Source of the DNA: Sulfuritalea sp.
GTDB lineage: Bacteria > Pseudomonadota > Gammaproteobacteria > Burkholderiales > Rhodocyclaceae
Length of the DNA: 64,000 bases
NCBI GenBank assembly: GCA_022842325.1
Contig: JALHPU010000005.1
Coordinates: 106,292 to 170,291, forward strand
Reading direction: 5' to 3'
This document shows, in pieces, positions 8,948-17,125 of this stretch (position 1 is the first letter of the stretch; every line of letters begins with the position of its first letter). Both the position numbers and the translations under genes were made by a program. The notes beneath the pieces were generated by a model that saw only the letters and a list, made by a program, of their open reading frames with translations, was not told the origin of the DNA and searched no databases.

Positions 8948-8977
8948 AGAAAAAAGCCCCGAGGTTTCCCTGGGGGC
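8948..8977 (-). terminator. Rho-independent terminator
   Basis: Read on the minus strand, a nine-position stem (GCCCC-AGG against CCT-GGGGC with one mismatch) and a GAAA loop are followed by a T-run at 8955-8948. It ends the tetraheme transcript (9058-9942) and separates it from ppiC. Confidence 0.8.
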
Positions 8978-9057
8978 CTTTCTCTCGCTCAGGAGCTAGG
9001 GAGTCGCTTACCGGCCTCAGATCTCGCCTTGACGCTGCCCCTCCCGTTCAGACTGAC

Positions 9058-9942
9058 TTACTTGTTGTGGCAGGTAAGGCACACCGCGCTGCCCGCATTG
9101 GAAACCCGCAGGAAGGTGGGGTTCGCACTGGAATGCGGATCATGGCAGGAGCCGCACTCGACCGAGGGGTAGGTACCGGCTCCCAGACCACCGTTCGCGG
9201 GGAAGGCGCGGTTATAAAGAATCATGTCGGTCTTCTGACGCCCGGCCACGGCGGTAAGGTTTTCAACCCAGAAAACCGTCTGACCACCGATCGAAGCGTT
9301 TGACGGTGCTCTGAAGTCGACATCCTGGCATAAAGCACCCGGGGTTGTTGTACCCGGACCGCCGCCGCAATACTGTATGCCGATCGGATGGTCGTTGCTC
9401 AGGTCCCGCCCCAGCATCGACAGCGTGGTCGCCGCGTTGGTCATTTGACCGGCGGCATTGGAATTCCCACCCGCTGCCCAGGTGTAGGCCAAGCCGCCAG
9501 TTCCACCGCCGGTTACGTCGTAACCGCCGGAACCCGGCGCATTCAGGATGTTGTCCATCGCCTGCGTGCCGTCATGGCAGGACAGACAGGCCAGCGACAC
9601 CGAACCGATGCTCAGGTTACCCGCCTGACCGTCGTTGGCGAGAACCGCATCCATGGTCGAGGAGGATGAGTACGTGGTGAAAGCCGTTGCACTTCCGGTA
9701 TTGAGCCGCTTGTTCCACAAGGGTACGCCCGCCGTGGACACATCCGCCGCGTGCGGGGTGTGGCAGAACACGCAAATCTCGGCGGTGCCGGCGGTGACAT
9801 TGGTTACGCCTGGGTTGCCCGCCGTCGTCCCGAGGTTGTGCCTGGTGTTGGTGACTTGCGCAATGGCGACCGATGCGCCGAAGGCCATGACCGCCGCCAA
9901 CAGCCATCTCGCCGTACGGCCTGTTTCTTTTCCGATTCTCAT
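9058..9942 (-). CDS. Secreted tetraheme c-type cytochrome
   Basis: 294 residues with a signal peptide ending at VAIAQ. Four heme motifs: CVFCH near 57, CLSCH near 119, CGSCH near 265 and CLTCH at the C-terminus. Family markers are NTRHNLGTT at the mature N-terminus, CVFCHTPHA, PLWNKR, DLSNDHPIG and a C-terminal FLRVSNAGSAVCLTCHNK, which I know from multihemes of metal-reducing bacteria with doubled CXXCH motifs. Gly/Ala/Ser-rich insertions lie between hemes 2 and 3. It ends 80 bp before a terminator. It is paralogous to 11319-12110. An extracellular or surface location is plausible; polymerisation into filaments cannot be judged from sequence. Confidence 0.88.
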   Translation of the reverse strand: MRIGKETGRTARWLLAAVMAFGASVAIAQVTNTRHNLGTTAGNPGVTNVTAGTAEICVFCHTPHAADVSTAGVPLWNKRLNTGSATAFTTYSSSSTMDAVLANDGQAGNLSIGSVSLACLSCHDGTQAMDNILNAPGSGGYDVTGGGTGGLAYTWAAGGNSNAAGQMTNAATTLSMLGRDLSNDHPIGIQYCGGGPGTTTPGALCQDVDFRAPSNASIGGQTVFWVENLTAVAGRQKTDMILYNRAFPANGGLGAGTYPSVECGSCHDPHSSANPTFLRVSNAGSAVCLTCHNK

Positions 9943-10147
9943 GACCTGCTCCTTTTTTACCTGGGTGTAATGTGATAACTTGCCTCGCCAGAACTAAAGC
10001 AGCTTCCATGCCAAGCTTATGCCCTCGTTCATATCAAGGCTTCATGGCCAAAGGGCCTAGCAAGTCAGCGAGGAATGCCAACTTTGCCACACAGGAGTCC
10101 TCCTCGAATCCCGGAAACAAGAAAGCACTTTCCCAATATAGGGAAAA

Positions 10148-11278
10148 TTACTGCGCAGCCTTGCTCGCGCCCGGCCCGCGTCCGAGGTAGCCTTCGCTTT
10201 CTTTCATGGCGTGGGGGCGAAACACGTCGATCCGCGCAAACCATTGATCCACGAAATAAATCCGGCCATCCTCGTCGACCGCGATGCCCGATGGCAGCAT
10301 GTACCCGCCGGGTTTGTCCTGCTCCGAGCGATCGCCGATGAACATCAGCAGTTCGCCGTCCGGGGTGAATATCTGAAAATTGCCGAAGGCCGTATCGGCG
10401 ACATAGACGTTGCCATCCCGATCGGTGGCGATTTCCTTGGGTCGGGCGAAGTTGCCGAGCTGCTTGCCGGCCGCGCCGAAGCTCTTGATGAACTTGGCGT
10501 CCTTGTCAAAAATCTGCACGCGGAAATTGCCGCCGTCGACTACGTAGATCCGCCCATCCTTGCCCAGGGCAACGTCGCGCGGCAGATTGAACTCGCCCGG
10601 CCCGGTGCCGCGTTTGCCGATATCGAACAAATGCTCGCCCGTAACACCATTGAATACCCTGACCCGGTGCTGGTCCGAACTGACGCCGCCAATATCGACC
10701 ACATAGACCTTGTCGCCACTCTCGGTCACCGTCACGCTCGACAGGCGGTCGAACATCTTGGGGCCACCGAATTTGCGCAGGAACTTGCCTTCGTTGTCGA
10801 AGACGACGATGCGCTTTTGCGTCGCATCCGCGACGTAGAGATTGCCGGCGCCATCGACGTCGATGCCCAGCGGCTTGGCGATGCGGCCCTCGCCATCCTC
10901 GTCACCGATCCGGTAGTACCTTTTGCCGGGCACGTCGAACACCTTCACCGCCCTGCCGACCGAGTCGGAGACAAATATCTTGCCCTTGTGCACCACGATC
11001 GCATACGGCTTGGACAGTCGCTCGGCGCGCTCGTCCGAGGTTCCGGTCAATACCCGCTTCAGCGCCGATTGATCGGCCTCCGGCACGACATCGGTACTGG
11101 CGCGAATCGCGCGTTCGTACACGAAACGGGGCTCATCCGGCGGCTCCGGGTAAACCAGCGAGCGGGCAGCCCGCCCGATCTGGTCGATGTCGCGCTTTTG
11201 CACCGTCACGCAGGCGCTCAGGCCCAGAATACACAGCAACAGTACTACCCGCGTCAGGGCACGAACTTGCGTCTTCAT
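10148..11278 (-). CDS. NHL-repeat lipoprotein
   Basis: 376 residues. The signal MKTQVRALTRVVLLLCILGLSAC has lipobox LSAC, so Cys23 is probably acylated. From about residue 90 onward there are five to six NHL-type repeats, for example PLGIDVDGAGNLYVADATQKRIVVFDNEGKF and PRDVALGKDGRIYVVDGGNFRVQIFDKD, consistent with a six-bladed propeller. Similar proteins occur repeatedly beside multiheme cytochromes. It lies between the two tetraheme genes, 40 bp after 11319-12110. It may be a protein-protein docking element of the conduit; no catalytic residues are evident. Confidence 0.85.
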   Translation of the reverse strand: MKTQVRALTRVVLLLCILGLSACVTVQKRDIDQIGRAARSLVYPEPPDEPRFVYERAIRASTDVVPEADQSALKRVLTGTSDERAERLSKPYAIVVHKGKIFVSDSVGRAVKVFDVPGKRYYRIGDEDGEGRIAKPLGIDVDGAGNLYVADATQKRIVVFDNEGKFLRKFGGPKMFDRLSSVTVTESGDKVYVVDIGGVSSDQHRVRVFNGVTGEHLFDIGKRGTGPGEFNLPRDVALGKDGRIYVVDGGNFRVQIFDKDAKFIKSFGAAGKQLGNFARPKEIATDRDGNVYVADTAFGNFQIFTPDGELLMFIGDRSEQDKPGGYMLPSGIAVDEDGRIYFVDQWFARIDVFRPHAMKESEGYLGRGPGASKAAQ

Positions 11279-11318
11279 CCATCGACTCCTTGGTCCAGAT
11301 ATTTATAAAGGATAGCGC

Positions 11319-12110
11319 TTATTTGTCGTGGCAGGTCAAACACAATTGGCTACCCGCGGCAGAAACCCGCAGGAAGGTTTCCGTCTTGGTATGCGGATCG
11401 TGACAACTGCTGCACTCGATGTGCGGCACCGCCATGCCGGATTCCATGCCGGGATCGCTGCTGTTGACGCGCCCATACAGCGGCAGATCGTTGCGCGTGC
11501 GACGCGCAGTGACGCCATTGCGCGACACCCAGAAGACCGCACGATTCTCGACCACTCCTTCGCTGGCCTCGCGAAAATCCTCAACGGAAAGCAGATGCCG
11601 GGCGGTACGAAACGGCGTCGAGGAGTCTGCTTTCGGTATCACGATGGCGCCGCTCGGCGCCGAGTGTCTAAGCGCACCGCGATATGGAACGCCAAACGGA
11701 TGATCCCTGGAGGTCGAGCTGATCGTCAAAGCCTGATTGGAGTCGTGACAGGACAGGCATGCCATCGATTGCGAACCGACCGAGGGCTTGCCCAAGCCGA
11801 GCCGCCCAATGTCATCATAGATGGTAAAGACGAAGCCGTCGACAAGGGACTTCTTCTGCCAGCGCGGAGTCATGGCGCCGCCAGCTCCGTCCGCTCCGAG
11901 CGGAAGATCCCCCTCCTCGTTCAGCGGGGTATGACAAAACACGCAGACCTGCTTTTCGCTGACGCTCTTGTCGCGGGACCTGATCATGTTGTGCGGGGTT
12001 TCGCGGACGTCGCCCGACGCCTGCGCGGCCAACAGAAGGGCACCGAGGCCGACGAGCAGCGATGCGATGATGCTCCGCATCGGGCGGGAAAGCGATCGAT
12101 ATACCTTCAT
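11319..12110 (-). CDS. Secreted tetraheme c-type cytochrome (paralogue)
   Basis: 263 residues with a long signal region (signal end near LLAAQASG). Four motifs: CVFCH, CLSCH, CSSCH and a C-terminal CLTCHDK. Shared blocks with 9058-9942 are TPHNM at the mature N-terminus, CVFCHTP, SMACLSCHDSNQAL, RDHPFGV, AVFWVSRNG, DLPLYGR and FLRVSAAGSQLCLTCH. The PLWN motif of the other copy is replaced by TPRWQKK, so the copies have diverged around heme 1. It is the first gene of the tetraheme-NHL-tetraheme unit on this strand. Confidence 0.88.
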   Translation of the reverse strand: MKVYRSLSRPMRSIIASLLVGLGALLLAAQASGDVRETPHNMIRSRDKSVSEKQVCVFCHTPLNEEGDLPLGADGAGGAMTPRWQKKSLVDGFVFTIYDDIGRLGLGKPSVGSQSMACLSCHDSNQALTISSTSRDHPFGVPYRGALRHSAPSGAIVIPKADSSTPFRTARHLLSVEDFREASEGVVENRAVFWVSRNGVTARRTRNDLPLYGRVNSSDPGMESGMAVPHIECSSCHDPHTKTETFLRVSAAGSQLCLTCHDK

Positions 12111-12311
12111 TTTTCAACACGCAGTTCGGCGGAGGAGCCACCACCGCCGCCACAACCAATCGGGCGAACCAGCGCCGTGGGGTAAAGCCATGGCAACACA
12201 ACCGCGCAAGTTGCCGGTTGCTGACAAATCTGCATGTGTTCGCGCTGCGGCATCAATAAGTCAATTTTCATTTGTCATTAAACCAAACCTGCCGCATATG
12301 CTGTATCCGGC
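12111..12311. other. Short gap, no gene seen
   Basis: About 200 bp upstream of the tetraheme gene. It is relatively AT-rich near 12250-12300 and probably holds that gene's promoter, but no confident hexamer pair was found. Confidence 0.4.
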
Positions 12312-12689
12312 CTAGCGCCTTTTCGCCACCCGCGCCTGACCCGTCTGGCCGGTAATCGCTTCGAGCATGTAATCCAGGCCTGCGGCCGCCTGCTCATCGG
12401 AAATCGACGCATTGCCGCCCTTCGGCGGCATGCCGCCCTTGCCACGCAGCACCGCATTCAGCAACGCTTGCCGTCCGAGGGACAAGCGCGGCTCCCACTC
12501 GGTCTGATTGTCAACCCGCGGCGCCATCGCCACGCCATGGACATGGCACAAAGCACAGTTCTGCACAAATACTTCGCGTCCGGTTGACCTGTCTGCTGCC
12601 ACCGCGACACCATCCGCGAGTCCGAGCGAAATCATCCACATGGCCAGCGGAGTCAAAACCAGTAGAAGTCGAATTCCAACCGAACCCAT
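12312..12689 (-). CDS. Monoheme class I cytochrome c (c5-like)
   Basis: 125 residues from ATG 12689; the frame is open further upstream, and a GTG about 24 bases earlier is nearer to a GGAGG, so the start is uncertain. A signal/anchor segment (GIRLLLVLTPLAMWMISLGLA) precedes a class I heme domain with CALCH and GGMPPKGGNASISDEQAAAGLDYML, where the Met is the probable sixth ligand. The fold matches the N-terminal head of the fusion protein at 3767-4771. It is divergent from the plus-strand triheme gene at 12882 with about 190 bp between them. It is likely a small periplasmic one-electron carrier. Confidence 0.8.
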   Translation of the reverse strand: MGSVGIRLLLVLTPLAMWMISLGLADGVAVAADRSTGREVFVQNCALCHVHGVAMAPRVDNQTEWEPRLSLGRQALLNAVLRGKGGMPPKGGNASISDEQAAAGLDYMLEAITGQTGQARVAKRR

Positions 12690-12881
12690 TTTAGTATGCA
12701 ATGCCTCCACGACCTGCCGGAAACCAGCCAATGACGCAGACTTGTTTAGAGATAAAGTTACGCAAGAATCACACCAGACCAATTTTCAGGCGCGATACCT
12801 GCTTCCGCGATTGCGGCAGGGCATGAATTGGCTCTACCATGTACGCCTTGTGCAAACAAATCCACGGAGCACTGCTCGGCC

Positions 12882-13958
12882 ATGACTGTCACCCCGTTGC
12901 AACATTTAGGTTTTATTGCCAGGATCGTTTTCGCTGCCCTTGCCTTTGGGGCGATTGTTCCTGCTGCGGCTCTGGCCGGCAAGCACGACGCCAAAGGTGC
13001 CGAGTCAAGGCCCGACGCGATTTACCACAATTACTGCTCGGTCTGCCACGGTGACCGGGGTGACGGCCGCAGTCGGGCAAGAAACAGCCTGAATCCACCG
13101 CCGCGAGACTTCACCGCCGCCGGCGAATTGAACCGTGAGACCATGATCATCATTACCGCGCACGGAAAATCGGGAACTGCAATGGTCGGCTGGAAAACCC
13201 AGCTTAGCGCGGCGGAGATCGAGGGAGTGGTTGACTACATTCGCCAAACTTTTATGGTCGTCGCGCTGGATCCCCGACTGCAGCGCGGCAAGGCAGTCTA
13301 TGCCCAGAACTGCATTGCCTGCCACGGCGCGCAAGGGCAGGGCAGCAGTCTGCCGATCGGCGGCTCGAAACCGGCACGCGATCTGGCGTCACCTCAGGCG
13401 CGGGCGGAACTGACCCGCGAACGCATGATCTCTTCGGTAACAATGGGTCGTGCCGGAACGGCGATGGCGGGATTTGGCGGTCGCCTGCCGGCACCTGATA
13501 TCGAGGCCGTGGTTGATTACGTGCGCAGCGCCATCATGGTGCCGCATACCGAAATCTCCGGCACCGATGCCCACGCCGGGCGAAAGGGATCCCAAGTCCC
13601 TGCCAAGAAGGCCTCTGGCGCCGACATGAAACAACCCATGCCCAACGGACTAAAAGGCGACGCGGTTGCCGGCGGCCGCTTTTATATGGCGAACTGTGCG
13701 ACTTGCCATGGCGCCAAAGGCGACGGCAAGGGACCCCGTGCCTACTTCATCATGCCGAAACCGCGGAATTTCGTCGATCCGGCCTACAGTTCGGGGGCCA
13801 ACCGGCCGGCTATCTTCGCCACAACCTCGGTCGGCCGCCTTGGCACGGAAATGCCTGCATGGAACAAGGTACTTACCGACCAGGAAATCGCCAACGTATC
13901 GGAGTTCGTCTTTCAGCGTTTCATTTTGCCGCGACAGAAACAACCCAAGATCAAGTAG
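12882..13958 (+). CDS. Three-domain class I cytochrome c
   Basis: 358 residues from ATG 12882. A signal peptide (FIARIVFAALAFGAIVPAAALA) is followed by three consecutive cytochrome c domains: CSVCHGDRGDG near residue 54, CIACHGAQGQG near 150 and CATCHGAKGDG near 275. Each has a later Met candidate (GTAMVGW, GTAMAGFGG, GTEMPAW) before a helix with VVDYIRQ-type sequence, so all three hemes are probably His/Met and of relatively high potential. This differs from the low-potential c7-like proteins on the other strand. Only 6 bp separate its stop from the next gene. It could link the multiheme conduit to a terminal oxidase or to soluble acceptors. Confidence 0.88.
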   Translation: MTVTPLQHLGFIARIVFAALAFGAIVPAAALAGKHDAKGAESRPDAIYHNYCSVCHGDRGDGRSRARNSLNPPPRDFTAAGELNRETMIIITAHGKSGTAMVGWKTQLSAAEIEGVVDYIRQTFMVVALDPRLQRGKAVYAQNCIACHGAQGQGSSLPIGGSKPARDLASPQARAELTRERMISSVTMGRAGTAMAGFGGRLPAPDIEAVVDYVRSAIMVPHTEISGTDAHAGRKGSQVPAKKASGADMKQPMPNGLKGDAVAGGRFYMANCATCHGAKGDGKGPRAYFIMPKPRNFVDPAYSSGANRPAIFATTSVGRLGTEMPAWNKVLTDQEIANVSEFVFQRFILPRQKQPKIK

Positions 13959-13964
13959 TTGCAT

Positions 13965-14942
13965 ATGAAGGTACGTGCCATCGCCGCCGTTCTGGCGGCG
14001 TTGTCTCTTCCAACCAGCGCGACTCCCGTGCCCGACGTGATGGCCGAGGGCCGCGCGATTTACAACTTCCGCTGCTATTTTTGTCACGGCTATTCGGGCA
14101 ATGCGAAAACCGTCGCTGCCAGCTTTCTGGCTCCGCCCCCGACAGACTTCACAAAGGCGTCGGAGACCAGTTTGCCGGAAGCGAAAATCATCGCCACTGT
14201 GCAGACCGGCAGGCCCGGAACGGCGATGAAGTCATTCAGCTCGATATTGTCGGATAAAGAGACGCGTTCCGTGGCGCGCTTTGTCTTTGACGAGTTTGTC
14301 GTCAGGAAGGCTGCCAACACCCAATACCATACGGCTGAAAACGGTTGGCCGAATCATGAGCGCTACCGCATGGCCTTCCCGTTTGCGACCGGTGAAATTC
14401 CTCTCGCGCAACCCTGGGAAACGCTTAGCGCAGAGCAAGCGCGTGGCAAGCGGCTGTTTCTCGAAACCTGCGTCACCTGCCACGACCGCGGCGCCCCGGC
14501 GACTCAGGATCTGCCATGGGAGGCCCGCCCGCTCTCCTACCCACGCAACAACTTTTCATACACGGTCCCGCAAAAGGTCGATGCCACGACCAGCGCCAGT
14601 CCCTATGCGCTGCACGATATCCCGCCGAAGCTGAAACGCCTGACCCGGACGGAAAGAAAGGGCGAGAAACTGTTTCAGTCAAACTGCGCCTTCTGTCACG
14701 CCGCGGACGGGACCGGCAAGAACTGGATCGGCAGCTTTCTCGAACCGCATCCACGCAACCTGCGCGATGCCGAGTTCATGAGTCGCATCACGCGGCAGCA
14801 CTTCGTCGGCATAGTCCGCGAAGGCTTGCCTGACACCTCGATGCCTGCCTGGAAAAATGTGCTGTCCGCAGCGGAAATAGAGTCCGTTGCGGATTACGTC
14901 AATCGGGCTTTCCACCCGCTGCATAAAGCGCCGACGAAATAA
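13965..14942 (+). CDS. Three-domain class I cytochrome c
   Basis: 325 residues from ATG 13965; the in-frame TTG at 13959 is less likely. Signal peptide to about residue 20, then heme motifs CYFCH, CVTCH and CAFCH. The first and third domains have Met candidates (GRPGTAMKSF, DTSMPAW); the middle domain contains an insertion (RPLSYPRNNFSYTV) and has no obvious Met ligand, so its coordination may be different. The third domain begins EKLFQSNCAFCHAADGTGKNWIG. It follows the first three-domain cytochrome closely and forms an operon with it. Confidence 0.87.
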   Translation: MKVRAIAAVLAALSLPTSATPVPDVMAEGRAIYNFRCYFCHGYSGNAKTVAASFLAPPPTDFTKASETSLPEAKIIATVQTGRPGTAMKSFSSILSDKETRSVARFVFDEFVVRKAANTQYHTAENGWPNHERYRMAFPFATGEIPLAQPWETLSAEQARGKRLFLETCVTCHDRGAPATQDLPWEARPLSYPRNNFSYTVPQKVDATTSASPYALHDIPPKLKRLTRTERKGEKLFQSNCAFCHAADGTGKNWIGSFLEPHPRNLRDAEFMSRITRQHFVGIVREGLPDTSMPAWKNVLSAAEIESVADYVNRAFHPLHKAPTK

Positions 14943-15045
14943 GGGTCCGGGCCGCCAACTTTGGCCAGAATCACTCTCGACCACCCTCATTGCCGAGGCA
15001 GGCAAAGGGCATTCGCATGAAACCATTCGTCGAGATTGCACAATA

Positions 15046-15855
15046 ATGCTCCGCGCAAAGCTTGCGACCAAAGTTGCCGCCGAAGCATTGACCGTAATCT
15101 TCTTGGTGACCGGCTGTGCCGTGCGCGGTTTGCAGGAGGAGCGCGACCTGTCGCGTCCCCGCGGCGACAGCGCAGCATCTTCCCACGGCGAGATCGCAGT
15201 CTGGCGTCTGGACGAATTGGCAAAGCTTGACCAGGCGGTGATCCTGCTGCGCGACCAGCAAGGTATCCATGGAACTGTCGAAACAAGGCTGCTGCAACGC
15301 ATTCATGCAACCGGAGAGCGGATCGTGCGGGCAGCCGGCGATGGCTCGAAGCCAGAGATTGTGATACTGGCATCCCTCTCGGTCAATGCCTTCGCCTATT
15401 TCAATGGCACCCAGCCGACAATTGCATTGAGTCTGGGCATGATCCGCCTGCTCTCCGGCGACGAGGATGCCTGGGCCGCACTGCTCGGTCATGAACTTGC
15501 CCACCTTCGGCTCGATCACATCCGGGCGATGCAGGACCGTCGCGAAAAAGCCGAAGTCACCAGTTCCGTCGCCGGAGCGATCCTGTCAGTGATCGGATTG
15601 CCCTTCGCCAGCATCGCCGCCGATGCGACCACCGCGTTGGCCGAGCGCGCCTACAGCCGCGGCGATGAACGCGAAGCAGACCGCGTCGGGCTGCAATACA
15701 TGCGCCAGGCAGGCTTTGCCGACGCCGGGGCCATCAGCCTGCAGCAACGTCTGCTGACAACTCGCGGTAGCGCTCCTATTCCTTTCTTGAGTACCCATCC
15801 CAGCGGCGAAGATCGGATCGAGCAACTTCGGCAATTGATGCGCAATGGCGACTGA
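15046..15855 (+). CDS. M48-family zinc metalloprotease, lipoprotein
   Basis: 269 residues from ATG 15046. The N-terminus ends in a lipobox (VTGC), followed by a protease domain with HELAH (HEXXH, zinc ligands) near residue 150 and the third ligand in GDEREADRVGLQYM. Later THPSGEDRIEQL is the usual M48 tail motif. The family degrades misfolded outer-membrane and periplasmic proteins (BepA/LoiP-like). Within this operon it may do quality control of cytochromes or barrel. A longer frame exists upstream but lacks a sensible signal. Confidence 0.85.
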   Translation: MLRAKLATKVAAEALTVIFLVTGCAVRGLQEERDLSRPRGDSAASSHGEIAVWRLDELAKLDQAVILLRDQQGIHGTVETRLLQRIHATGERIVRAAGDGSKPEIVILASLSVNAFAYFNGTQPTIALSLGMIRLLSGDEDAWAALLGHELAHLRLDHIRAMQDRREKAEVTSSVAGAILSVIGLPFASIAADATTALAERAYSRGDEREADRVGLQYMRQAGFADAGAISLQQRLLTTRGSAPIPFLSTHPSGEDRIEQLRQLMRNGD

Positions 15856-15918
15856 AGCACTGGAACAGGGATCGATTCTGATCCAGAATGGTGGCTCACA
15901 CCGACGGGGGACCACGCG

Positions 15919-16527
15919 ATGAGGTTGGCATTGAAATGGATGATGGCACTGCTTGCCGTTGCCGCAACGTGCAGCGCTGCCTCAGCCACCACCAGTTCAA
16001 AACGCATCAACGACATCGTCAACACTCGCTGCAGCACATGTCACGGCCCGACGGGGCAGAGTTCGAATGCGGAGTTTCCAAAACTGGCGGGGCAGAATGC
16101 CGATTATCTGATTCGACAAATGTTCAATTTCAAGAGTCGGGCGCGCAAGAGCAATGAAATGGAAAAGGAGATGGCCGGCCTTTCGGGCAACGATATCGAG
16201 GAACTGGCGAGCTATTTCAGCCTTCAGCAACTGGTACCGGTGCCCCGGCAGGACAAGGCTCTGATCGAAGCCGGGCGCAGCTTATATATGGCGGGGGATC
16301 CGGAAAGGGGAATTTCGGCCTGTGCCGTCTGTCACGGACCCAAAGCACGTGGCGGGAAACTGTTGCCCCGCCTCGCCGGGCAACATGCCAAATATCTGGA
16401 ACTGCAGTTGCGCAATTTTTTGGAACACTCTCGCACCACGGACCAGATGTTGATGCATTCAGTCGCATCGAAAATGACTGATGACGAGATATTGGCTGTC
16501 AGTTATTTTCTATCGGGTCTGGACTGA
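15919..16527 (+). CDS. Diheme cytochrome c4
   Basis: 202 residues: signal peptide (to about 24), then two homologous domains with CSTCHGPTGQSS near 38 and CAVCHGPKARGG near 136. Each is followed by PKLAGQNADYLIRQM or PRLAGQHAKYLELQL, the hallmark of cytochrome c4, and by later Met candidates (MEKEMAGLS, MLMHSVASKMTDDEI). C4 proteins deliver electrons to terminal oxidases from periplasmic donors. As the third cytochrome gene on the plus strand, it is a natural link between the multiheme locus and respiration. Confidence 0.9.
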   Translation: MRLALKWMMALLAVAATCSAASATTSSKRINDIVNTRCSTCHGPTGQSSNAEFPKLAGQNADYLIRQMFNFKSRARKSNEMEKEMAGLSGNDIEELASYFSLQQLVPVPRQDKALIEAGRSLYMAGDPERGISACAVCHGPKARGGKLLPRLAGQHAKYLELQLRNFLEHSRTTDQMLMHSVASKMTDDEILAVSYFLSGLD

Positions 16528-16562
16528 GCTGACCCGAACCGTTCATTCCGGATAACGCCAGC

Positions 16563-17054
16563 ATGAAAACCCTGCTCATCGTGTACCACTCGATGACTGG
16601 CGGTACCGAACAAATGACGCGCGCCGCAGCGGATGGTGCAGCTGCTGAAAACGGCGTATCGGTGCGTCGTTTGCACGCCTCCGTGGCCCAGGCGGATGAC
16701 GTAATCGATGCCGATGCCTATGTCTTTGCCACACCGGAGAACCTGGCGGCGATCTCGGGGCTGATGAAGGATTTCTTCGATCGCTGCTATTACCCGGCAC
16801 TCGACCGGATCAACGGCCGGCCTTATGCAACGCTGATCTGTGCCGGCAGCGACGGACAAAATGCCGCGCGGCAGATCGGGCGCATCGCCACCGGCTGGCG
16901 CCTGCGGCCGATTGCAGAAGCACTGATCGTCTGTACTCGCGCGCAGACACCCGAGCAGATACTTGCACCGAAAACTATCGACGCGGTTGATCTGCTGCGC
17001 TGCAAGGAACTGGGAATCACTCTGGCGACTGGGCTCGCCTTGGGCGTATTCTGA
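16563..17054 (+). CDS. Flavodoxin-like / NADPH-dependent FMN reductase family protein
   Basis: 163 residues. The N-terminus LLIVYHSMTGGTEQMTRAAADGA is the FMN phosphate-binding loop of flavodoxins, and AYVFATPENLAAISGLMKDFFDR is the second FMN loop region of the WrbA/FMN-reductase type. No signal peptide, so cytoplasmic. It starts 35 bp after the cytochrome c4 gene and may be co-transcribed with it. The substrate is unknown. Its stop lies just before the terminator of the convergent aspartokinase gene. Confidence 0.8.
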   Translation: MKTLLIVYHSMTGGTEQMTRAAADGAAAENGVSVRRLHASVAQADDVIDADAYVFATPENLAAISGLMKDFFDRCYYPALDRINGRPYATLICAGSDGQNAARQIGRIATGWRLRPIAEALIVCTRAQTPEQILAPKTIDAVDLLRCKELGITLATGLALGVF

Positions 17055-17061
17055 GGAGGGA

Positions 17062-17090
17062 CAAAGACAAACCCCGGCACACCGCCGGGG
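17062..17090 (-). terminator. Rho-independent terminator of aspartokinase gene
   Basis: On the minus strand a perfect 7-bp stem CCCCGGC/GCCGGGG with a 5-base loop (17072-17090) is followed by TTTGTCTTTGT. The position just past the lysC stop fits. Confidence 0.75.
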
Positions 17091-17125
17091 CTGGTCTGGA
17101 CAAAACGGAAAGCGGCGAGCGAGTG

